NCBI GenBank assembly: GCA_027297005.1
Contig: JAPUIN010000163.1
Location: forward strand, 1 to 5,019
Length of the DNA: 5,019 bases
Source of the DNA: Acidobacteriota bacterium
GTDB taxonomy: Bacteria; Acidobacteriota; Polarisedimenticolia; Gp22-AA2
Direction of reading: 5' to 3'
Part shown: one piece after another, positions 1-5,019 of the stretch
Layout: each line of letters starts with the position of its first letter
How positions within the stretch are numbered: position 1 is the first letter of the stretch
Notes under the pieces: generated by a model
Told to the model about the DNA's origin: nothing
Database searches by the model: none
What the model saw: the letters and a program-made list of their open reading frames with translations, nothing else
Made by a program: the position numbers and the translations under genes

Positions 1-676
1 TGTCGGTCGCGACCTCGACGATCCCGACCACGCCGCCCGGCTTCAGGGCCCGGTACAGCGACGCCACCACATCCTTGCGCTGCAGGTCCTTGAAGACCCA
101 TTCGACGTCGTGGTAGTTGCGGACCACCAGCACCGCGTCGAGGCCCTCCTCGGGGAGCTCGGCGATCTTCTCCATCAGCTCGACGTTTTCCAGAGAATTC
201 TTCGCGACCCGCTCGCGCATCACGTCGACTTTATAGAGCTGTCCGTCGAACAGCTCCTTGTTGGCGTAAAACTCGAAGATGCCGAACACCTTCCCCTTCG
301 GACCGACGATCCGGGACAGGAGGTGTGTGTTGTAACCCCCCGAGCAGAACAGGTCGGCGACCTTCATGCCGGGAGCGATCCCGAGCCATTCGTAGACATC
401 GATCGCCTTGCGGGCGGCATCCTGGCTCTTCTCCTCGTCGGGTCGGGAGGGGTCGTCGAGTACCGAGCGGTCGAGCCGCACCTGCGCGACGCCGGCCGCC
501 TCCCCGTCGGCGGTGGTGCTCGCCTGCCGGGCGTCCTCGGCCCCCTCCCCCCGCGCTCCCTGTTCGGGTGCCGCGCACGCGGCCGGAATCACCAATGCCG
601 CTATCAGCAAGGAATACAGGGGATTGAATCGACCGAACATTCCGGGTCCGCTCTCGGCGCCTCGGCCTGAATCCAT
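1..676 (-). CDS. Exported class I SAM-dependent methyltransferase-like protein (partial, C-terminus off the left edge)
   Basis: Reading leftward from the ATG at 676 gives 225 uninterrupted codons to the window edge. Residues 14-36 are a hydrophobic export signal (LLIAALVIPAACAAPEQ). Either Cys34 is a non-standard lipobox cysteine (PAAC, with Pro at -3) or signal peptidase I cuts after ACA. A low-complexity Ala/Gly/Glu linker (about 37-65) follows. Next comes a segment LDDPSRPDEEKSQDAARK (73-90) and a Rossmann core: motif I VADLFCSGGYNTHLL (106-120), an acidic strand end FGIFE (131-135), DAVLVVRNYHDV (180-191) and LKPGGVVGIVEV (211-222). The order and the 'D-x-R-P...D-A-x-R-K' lead-in recall the signal-peptide-bearing predicted methyltransferases of COG4798 type, from memory. 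The substrate is unknown. The ATG at 676 is chosen because AAGGAGGAG lies 5 bases upstream; Met13 has no comparable site. The gene diverges from the kinase gene. An exported SAM-fold enzyme is odd because SAM is cytoplasmic. Confidence 0.85.
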   Translation of the reverse strand, partial: MDSGRGAESGPGMFGRFNPLYSLLIAALVIPAACAAPEQGARGEGAEDARQASTTADGEAAGVAQVRLDRSVLDDPSRPDEEKSQDAARKAIDVYEWLGIAPGMKVADLFCSGGYNTHLLSRIVGPKGKVFGIFEFYANKELFDGQLYKVDVMRERVAKNSLENVELMEKIAELPEEGLDAVLVVRNYHDVEWVFKDLQRKDVVASLYRALKPGGVVGIVEVATD

Positions 677-681
677 GGGGT

Positions 682-690
682 CTCCTCCTT
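682..690 (-). promoter_or_regulatory. Strong Shine-Dalgarno of the methyltransferase-like gene
   Basis: On the minus strand AAGGAGGAG is followed by ACCCC and then the ATG ending at 676. This is a near-perfect match to the 16S rRNA anti-Shine-Dalgarno at optimal spacing. It fixes the start codon and is the strongest ribosome binding site in the window. Confidence 0.85.
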
Positions 691-739
691 CGGTTAGGTT
701 GTCAATATCGCTGTCCGGGGAGCATGCCAGCAGTTCCCC

Positions 740-757
740 CGCACGTCAAATCGTGCG
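740..757. repeat. Perfect inverted repeat, possible operator
   Basis: CGCACG-TCAAAT-CGTGCG has 6-base arms around a 6-base centre and is perfectly symmetric. It overlaps the minus-strand TTGACG, the best -35-like hexamer for the methyltransferase-like gene. The size and symmetry suit a dimeric repressor or activator site. However, no regulator gene is in the window, and a repeat this short can occur by chance in GC-rich DNA. Confidence 0.35.
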
Positions 758-761
758 TGGG

Positions 762-816
762 CCCCGTGGAGCCGCCGGCCCCTCCTGTGGGATCGTGGAT
801 GCTGCCGGCCACGGGG
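762..816. repeat. Spaced inverted repeat CCCCGTGG / CCACGGGG
   Basis: CCCCGTGG at 762-769 is mirrored by CCACGGGG at 809-816 across 39 bases. Beside these arms GCCGGCC is repeated directly at 774-780 and 804-810. There is no T-run, and the pair lies upstream of both likely transcripts, so a terminator is unlikely. It may be paired protein-binding half-sites or a chance GC-rich match. Confidence 0.25.
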
Positions 817-871
817 GAATGGATCGAGGTGATCCGGGCGGGGGCGGCTTCTGCGTTGGCGGGGAGTGGAC

Positions 872-877
872 TACAAT
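872..877 (+). promoter_or_regulatory. Possible -10 box (TACAAT) for the kinase-nbaC-nbaD genes
   Basis: TACAAT matches the sigma-70 consensus TATAAT at five of six positions and is the most AT-rich spot in this GC-rich stretch. With a 17-base spacer the -35 would be TTCTGC (849-854), which is poor. If the box is real, transcription starts near 884. The GTG at 899 would then be the start codon and the GTG at 866 would be untranscribed. Confidence 0.4.
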
Positions 878-898
878 CTGCCGATACGCGGGGGAGAC

Positions 899-3568
899 GT
901 GTCCGTCGAGCGCGGCAAGAAGTTGCTGCACTACAGCCTCGTCGAGAAGATCGGCGAAGGGGGAATGGGTGAGGTCTGGCTGGCCAGGGACGTCCGGCTC
1001 GAGCGGGACGTCGCGGTCAAGATCCTCCCGGCCGGCTTCGCCGCCCAGGATCAACTGCTGGCCCGATTCGAGCGGGAGGGCCGGGCGATCTCCGCGCTCA
1101 ACCACCCCCACATCTGCACGCTGTACGACGTGGGAAACGAGGAGGGGATCCACTTTCTCGTCATGGAGCGTCTCGAAGGGGAATCGCTCGCCGAGCGGCT
1201 GCGCAAGGGGCCGTTGCCGCTCGATCAGGTGCTGGAGTTCGGTTCCCAGATCGCCTCGGCGCTCGACGCGGCCCACAAGCTCGGCATCGTCCATCGCGAT
1301 CTGAAGCCGGACAACGTCATGCTCACCCGCTCCGGCGCCAAGCTGCTCGACTTCGGCCTGGCCAAACCGATGGCTGAGGGCTCCCAGCCGATCCAGGGAT
1401 TGACCGATCTGCCGACACAGAAAAAAACCCTGACGACGGAAGGGACGATCCTCGGCACCTTCCAGTACATGGCGCCCGAACAGCTCGAGGGGCTCGAGGC
1501 CGACGCGCGGACCGACATCTTCGCGCTCGGTGCGGTGCTGTACGAGATGGCGACGGGGCAGCGGGCGTTCCAGGGGAAGAATAAGACGAGCCTGATCGCG
1601 GCGATCGTCTCTTCGCAGCCGCCGCCGATCTCGAACGTGATGCCGATGACGCCTCCGGCGCTCGATCATGTCGTGCGCAGGTGCCTCGAGAAGGATCAGC
1701 AGGACCGGTGGCAGTCGGCGGGCGACATCGCCGCCCAGCTCAAATGGATCTCCACGGAGGGTTCGCAGGCCGGCCTCGCTCCCGGGGTGAAGACCCCGCG
1801 GCGCAGGGGGCTGCTCCCCTGGGGGATCGCCGGCATGATGGCGCTGGTGTCGATCGCGCTGATGGTGCTAAATCTCGGTGGAGGAAGGGACGCGGCCCCC
1901 CTCGTCCGCGCGTCGATCAGCCCGCCGAAGAACACGGCTCTGATCCCGTACGACCTGCTCGGCGTGGCGCTCTCCCCGGACGGACGGCGCCTCGTCTTCG
2001 CCGCGAATGATCAGGGCGGCGGACGCCGTCTCTGGATCCGCGATCTGGCGTCGATCGGTGCCCAGCCGGTCGCCGAGACGAACGGTGCCTCCTACCCGTT
2101 CTGGTCACCCGACGGCACGCACCTCGGTTTCTTCGCCGACGGCAAGCTGAAAAAGCTCGACCTGCGCGGCGGCTCGCCCCGTGATCTGGCCGACGCCCCG
2201 TCGGGGCGCGGGGCCAGCTGGGGTGTGGACGATACGATCCTGTTCGCGCCGAACATCTACTCGTCGATTTACCGGATTCCGGCGACAGGCGGCACGATGA
2301 CGGAGGTCACCCGGTACGATTCCGAGACGGAGGTCACGCACCGCTGGCCGCGGATCCTGCCAGACGGGGAGCACTTCCTTTTTCTGTCGCGACGGATCGA
2401 CGAGGAGAAGGGGGATGTTGGAAGTCTCATGCTCGGCTCCTTTGACGAGAGCGAACCCCGCGTTCTCCTGGAGAATTCGACCAACGCGACGTACGTCGAG
2501 CCCGGATACATCGTGTTCGGCCGGGCCGGGGATCTGCTGGCGCGGCGCTTCGACGTCGACACAATGAAGTTCCTGGGCGAGCCGGTTCCGGTCACGACGG
2601 AGAAGCTCAGCTTCTGGGAGCCGAAGAACTTCGTTGTCTTCGCGGCGTCGGACGACGGGACGATCGTTTACCTGCCCGAGTCGGCGCGCGAGTCAGAGTT
2701 GCGCTGGTTCGCACGGAGCGGACAATCGCTCGGCGCGATCGGCAAGCCCGGTCACCACAGCGACCCCAGGCTTTCCTACGACGGCGCCAGGGTGGTCTTC
2801 GTTCGGGGCAGGCCGCAGACGGGCAGGCAGGATGTCTGGATCAACGATCTGGAGTACGGCCGGGAGATGAGACTGACCCATCGAAGCGGCGAGTATGGCC
2901 AGCCGCGCTGGTCCAGGGATGGGAGCCGGGTGGCGTTCGTCTGTAAGCTGAAGAGCGTCCAGGACCTCTGCATCAAGACGGTCGGTGAGGCGGGCGACGT
3001 CGACCTGCTCTACGCATCGGGCCACTGGAACACGGCGGGGAGCTTCATGCCTGATGGAAAGGCCTTCCTGTTCACGGAGCAGGATCCGGAGACGGGGGAG
3101 GATATCTGGATTCTGCATGAGGACGAGGAGAAGCCCCGGCTCCTGGTTCAGACGCCGTTTGAAGAATTCGACGCGGAAGTCTCTCCCGACGGTCGCTGGT
3201 TCCTGTACGTGTCGAATGAGACGGGGCGCTCCGAGGTGTACGTTCGGGAGACGAAGGAGGTGTCGCAGCAGTGGCAGCTCTCGGTCGATGGAGGGGCGCA
3301 ACCGAGGTGGAGGGGGGACGGACGCGAGGTCTATTTCATTGCTGCGGACGGCAGGATCATGGCCGTGCCGATCCGGGCCGAATCGACTTTCCGGGCGGGA
3401 TCGCCGCAGGCGCTGTTCGAACTACCCGAGACGCCCGAGGATCCGACACTGCTGTTCGAGGACGTGACGGCCGATGGACAGAAGTTTCTGATCAACCTGC
3501 CGGTCGAGCGTCGCACCAGCATCGATTTCCGCGCGATCCTCAACTGGCGCTCGATGCTGGATGAGTGA
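899..3568 (+). CDS. Transmembrane Ser/Thr protein kinase with PD40/TolB-like beta-propeller sensor domain
   Basis: From the GTG at 899 the protein is 889 aa; an in-frame GTG at 866 would add 11. I prefer 899 because family members begin about 20 residues before the glycine loop and TACAAT lies between the two GTGs. Neither start has a well-spaced ribosome binding site. The N-terminal kinase is complete: glycine loop GEGGMGEV (19-26), VAVK lysine 41, helix-C Glu60, HRDLKPDN (132-139), DFG (151-153), a Thr-rich activation loop (Thr177, 179, 180, 183), APE (192-194), DIFALG (206-211) and the closing Arg270. After RRR (301-303) comes one membrane helix (about 305-325). About ten [ST]xDG-type propeller turns follow, for example at 359, 402, 487, 626, 672, 717, 762 and 805. 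By the positive-inside rule the kinase is cytoplasmic and the propeller faces the periplasm. It probably phosphorylates Ser/Thr on unknown targets. It ends 27 bases before nbaC, so co-transcription is likely. Confidence 0.95.
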   Translation: MSVERGKKLLHYSLVEKIGEGGMGEVWLARDVRLERDVAVKILPAGFAAQDQLLARFEREGRAISALNHPHICTLYDVGNEEGIHFLVMERLEGESLAERLRKGPLPLDQVLEFGSQIASALDAAHKLGIVHRDLKPDNVMLTRSGAKLLDFGLAKPMAEGSQPIQGLTDLPTQKKTLTTEGTILGTFQYMAPEQLEGLEADARTDIFALGAVLYEMATGQRAFQGKNKTSLIAAIVSSQPPPISNVMPMTPPALDHVVRRCLEKDQQDRWQSAGDIAAQLKWISTEGSQAGLAPGVKTPRRRGLLPWGIAGMMALVSIALMVLNLGGGRDAAPLVRASISPPKNTALIPYDLLGVALSPDGRRLVFAANDQGGGRRLWIRDLASIGAQPVAETNGASYPFWSPDGTHLGFFADGKLKKLDLRGGSPRDLADAPSGRGASWGVDDTILFAPNIYSSIYRIPATGGTMTEVTRYDSETEVTHRWPRILPDGEHFLFLSRRIDEEKGDVGSLMLGSFDESEPRVLLENSTNATYVEPGYIVFGRAGDLLARRFDVDTMKFLGEPVPVTTEKLSFWEPKNFVVFAASDDGTIVYLPESARESELRWFARSGQSLGAIGKPGHHSDPRLSYDGARVVFVRGRPQTGRQDVWINDLEYGREMRLTHRSGEYGQPRWSRDGSRVAFVCKLKSVQDLCIKTVGEAGDVDLLYASGHWNTAGSFMPDGKAFLFTEQDPETGEDIWILHEDEEKPRLLVQTPFEEFDAEVSPDGRWFLYVSNETGRSEVYVRETKEVSQQWQLSVDGGAQPRWRGDGREVYFIAADGRIMAVPIRAESTFRAGSPQALFELPETPEDPTLLFEDVTADGQKFLINLPVERRTSIDFRAILNWRSMLDE

Positions 3569-3574
3569 CGTAAC

Positions 3575-3591
3575 GAACCGGGGGAGGGTTC
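3575..3591 (+). promoter_or_regulatory. nbaC ribosome binding site within a small potential hairpin
   Basis: GGGGAGGG (3581-3588) lies 7 bases before the ATG at 3596 and acts as the nbaC Shine-Dalgarno. It is flanked by GAACC (3575-3579) and GGTTC (3587-3591), which can pair into a 5-base stem with the purine-rich site mostly in the loop. No U-run follows, so this is not an intrinsic terminator. The short gap after the kinase stop supports one transcript. Confidence 0.5.
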
Positions 3592-3595
3592 CACC

Positions 3596-4126
3596 ATGTC
3601 GCGACTGTCGAGCATCAACCTCAAGGGCTGGATCGACGAGCATCGCCACCTTCTGAAGCCGCCGGTCGGCAATGCCCTCGTGTGGAAGGACACTGAGTTC
3701 CAGATCATGATCGTCGGTGGTCCGAACCGGCGGAACGACTACCACATCGATCCAGGGGAAGAGTTCTTCCATCAGATCGAGGGGGATATGGTGCTGCGGG
3801 TCATCGAGGAGGGGGTGCCTCGCGACATCACAATTCGTGAGGGGGAGATGCTCCTGCTGCCTCCGCTCGTCCCCCACTCTCCACAGCGGGTGGCCGACAC
3901 GATCGGGATGGTCGTTGAGCGCGTGCGGGCACCGGAGGAGAAGGACACGTTCCGGTGGTATTGTGAGAAGTGCAACGCGATCCTGCACGATGTGGCCCTG
4001 CACGTCACCGATCTCGGCACGCAGATCAAGCCGGTGCTGGAGACCTTCTACGCCGATGAGAAGCTACGCACCTGCAGGCAGTGCGGCACGACGATGCTGC
4101 CGCCGGCCGCGGCCCGCGCCGGCTAG
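3596..4126 (+). CDS. nbaC: 3-hydroxyanthranilate 3,4-dioxygenase
   Basis: This cytoplasmic non-haem Fe(II) cupin enzyme uses O2 to open the ring of 3-hydroxyanthranilate, giving 2-amino-3-carboxymuconate 6-semialdehyde. The 176-aa length matches single-cupin bacterial enzymes. The catalytic iron ligands are visible as His50 and Glu56 (YHIDPGEEFFHQIEG) and His94 (PPLVPHSPQR). The substrate-binding residues are Arg46, Arg98 and Glu109. They align, shifted by one, with those known from the Cupriavidus metallidurans enzyme. The C-terminal rubredoxin-like second metal site, found in bacterial and fungal but not animal enzymes, is intact: Cys123/Cys126 (CEKC) and Cys160/Cys163 (CRQC). The ATG has a good ribosome binding site 7 bases upstream. 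The decarboxylase gene for its product starts 9 bases after the stop. The alternative, a general cupin, is unlikely given the full motif set. Confidence 0.96.
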   Translation: MSRLSSINLKGWIDEHRHLLKPPVGNALVWKDTEFQIMIVGGPNRRNDYHIDPGEEFFHQIEGDMVLRVIEEGVPRDITIREGEMLLLPPLVPHSPQRVADTIGMVVERVRAPEEKDTFRWYCEKCNAILHDVALHVTDLGTQIKPVLETFYADEKLRTCRQCGTTMLPPAAARAG

Positions 4127-4135
4127 GCGGGATTC

Positions 4136-5019
4136 GTGGAGGTGCCCCCGCTGAAGATCGACATCCACACGCACATCCTGCCCGAGTCGTGGCCTGACCT
4201 GCGCGCCCGATACGGCTACGAAGGATTTGTCGCGCTCGATCATCACCGGCCCGGCTGGGCCCGGATGGTCGTCGATGGGAAGACATTCCGCGAGATCCCC
4301 GCGACCTGCTGGGATCCCGGACCCCGTCTGGAGGAGTGCGATCGACACCGCGTCGACGTGCAGGTGCTGTCGACCCTCCCGGTCATGTTCAGCTACTGGG
4401 CGAAGCCGGAGGACGCTCTCGATCTGGCGCGCCGTCTCAACGATCAGATCGCCGGGACGGTCGCCGCCCATCCGAAGCGGTTCGTCGGGCTCGGCACCCT
4501 GCCGATGCAGGCACCCGACCGCGCCGTGTCCGAGCTCGAGCGCTGCGTCCGCACGCTCGGCCTCGCGGGAGTGCAGATCGGATCGCACGTCAACGACTGG
4601 AACCTGGATCGTCCGGAGCTGTTCCCCGTCTTCGAGGCGGCGCGTGATCTCGGCGCAGCGATCCTGGTGCATCCGTGGGACATGATGGGGACGGATCGGA
4701 TGCCGAAATACTGGCTGCCGTGGCTCGTCGGAATGCCGGCGGAGGTGACGCTCGCGATCTGCTCCCTCATCTTCGGCGGGGTTCTCGAGAGGCTGCCGGG
4801 TCTCCGGATCGCGTTCGCCCACGGCGGCGGCGCCTTCCCCGGAACGCTCGGGCGCATCGAGCGCGGGTTCATCTCGCGCCCGGACCTGTGCGCCGTCGAC
4901 AATCAGGTGAATCCACGCGAGTACCTGAGTCGGATCTACTTCGATTCGCTAGTGCACGATGCCGACACGCTGCGGTTTCTGATCCGTCTGGCCGGAGCGG
5001 AGCGGGTCGCCCTCGGATC
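4136..5019 (+). CDS. nbaD: 2-amino-3-carboxymuconate-6-semialdehyde decarboxylase (ACMSD), partial at the right edge
   Basis: This amidohydrolase-superfamily, Zn-dependent non-oxidative decarboxylase converts ACMS, the nbaC product, to 2-aminomuconate 6-semialdehyde and so limits quinolinate formation. The window holds 294 codons of a family usually near 335 aa. Metal ligands are His11 and His13 (DIHTH) and His179 (ILVHPWDM). The catalytic His229 lies in FAHGGGAFP. Arg52 and Arg240 match the substrate-carboxylate arginines known in Pseudomonas fluorescens ACMSD; the second acts across the dimer. YWLPWLVGMP (192-201) carries the conserved Trp. The sequence stops at VALG plus two bases, just before the expected SDYPFP-type motif with the last metal ligand Asp. 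GTG 4136 is chosen for the weak GGCGGG 4 bases upstream; the in-frame GTG at 4142 is also possible. The 9-base gap after nbaC indicates translational coupling or a shared operon. Confidence 0.95.
   Translation, partial: MEVPPLKIDIHTHILPESWPDLRARYGYEGFVALDHHRPGWARMVVDGKTFREIPATCWDPGPRLEECDRHRVDVQVLSTLPVMFSYWAKPEDALDLARRLNDQIAGTVAAHPKRFVGLGTLPMQAPDRAVSELERCVRTLGLAGVQIGSHVNDWNLDRPELFPVFEAARDLGAAILVHPWDMMGTDRMPKYWLPWLVGMPAEVTLAICSLIFGGVLERLPGLRIAFAHGGGAFPGTLGRIERGFISRPDLCAVDNQVNPREYLSRIYFDSLVHDADTLRFLIRLAGAERVALG

Larger units (their letters stand above)
691..865. promoter_or_regulatory. Divergent intergenic region
   Basis: This stretch separates the leftward methyltransferase-like gene from the rightward kinase-nbaC-nbaD genes, so it should hold promoters for both. 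I see no convincing -35/-10 pair for the left gene. A minus-strand TTGACG (744-749) has only the poor CATGCT 17 bases further on, and a GATATT about 30 bases before the start has no -35 partner. The region contains two inverted repeats, annotated separately. No small gene or RNA gene is supported here. Confidence 0.5.

Noticed and set aside
110..670. 186-codon plus-strand open frame opposite the methyltransferase-like gene
   Set aside because: The opposite strand carries the coherent Rossmann motifs, signal peptide and strong ribosome binding site; this frame has none.
700..705. Perfect minus-strand TTGACA as a -35 box
   Set aside because: It lies only about 24 bases from the ATG and directly before the Shine-Dalgarno, leaving no space for a -10 box and a leader.
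408..1304. 298-codon plus-strand open frame spanning the intergenic region and the kinase start
   Set aside because: The translation is Ser/Arg/Pro-rich low complexity. It is a frame shadow of the methyltransferase-like gene and the kinase gene, both of which have clear motifs.
1421..1427. Run of seven A as a programmed frameshift or phase-variation site
   Set aside because: It encodes Lys-Lys in the kinase activation loop, the frame stays intact on both sides, the phase does not fit an X_XXY_YYZ slippery site, and no stimulatory structure or useful alternative frame is evident.
746..1669. 307-codon minus-strand open frame opposite the kinase domain
   Set aside because: It is rich in Arg/Pro/Gly with no recognisable fold and lies opposite an intact kinase. 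Long antisense frames are expected in GC-rich coding DNA.
2693..3301. 202-codon minus-strand open frame opposite the propeller
   Set aside because: No domain is recognisable, and the plus strand shows regular xxDG propeller repeats throughout the same stretch.
4064..4822. 252-codon minus-strand open frame opposite nbaC/nbaD
   Set aside because: Composition is typical of an antisense shadow, and the plus strand encodes ACMSD with its catalytic histidines.
1..5019. CRISPR array, tRNA/rRNA, insertion sequence or phage genes
   Set aside because: I saw no regularly spaced repeats, tRNA-like cloverleaf, transposase motif or terminal inverted repeats. Gaps between genes other than 677-898 are under 30 bases.

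Overview
The window is GC-rich DNA (clearly above 60% GC by eye) in which bacterial protein-coding genes fill nearly all of the sequence. The central gene joins a Ser/Thr protein kinase to one membrane helix and a long PD40/TolB-like beta-propeller. This architecture is especially abundant in Acidobacteriota and related soil or marine phyla such as Gemmatimonadota. GTG starts and purine-rich ribosome binding sites fit such a host. The phylum is an inference; no marker gene is present.

Layout. (1) Positions 1-676, minus strand: a class I SAM-dependent methyltransferase-like protein with an N-terminal export signal, running off the left edge. (2) Positions 677-898: a divergent intergenic region with a strong Shine-Dalgarno for the left gene, two inverted repeats and a possible -10 box for the right-hand genes. 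(3) Positions 899-3568, plus strand: the membrane-anchored kinase/propeller protein, with all catalytic motifs intact. (4) Positions 3596-4126: 3-hydroxyanthranilate 3,4-dioxygenase (nbaC). (5) Positions 4136 to the right edge: 2-amino-3-carboxymuconate-6-semialdehyde decarboxylase (nbaD), cut just before its last metal ligand.

The last two genes catalyse consecutive steps. 3-Hydroxyanthranilate is ring-opened to 2-amino-3-carboxymuconate 6-semialdehyde (ACMS), which is decarboxylated to 2-aminomuconate 6-semialdehyde. This is the lower kynurenine (tryptophan) or 2-nitrobenzoate catabolic route. The decarboxylase diverts ACMS away from spontaneous quinolinate formation, so the cluster looks catabolic rather than NAD-biosynthetic. 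The remaining pathway genes probably lie to the right.

The most notable feature is the context. The kinase gene ends only 27 bases before nbaC with no terminator between them, so a transmembrane Ser/Thr kinase appears to be co-transcribed with an aromatic-degradation pathway. I see no clearly new system, mobile element, RNA gene or CRISPR array.
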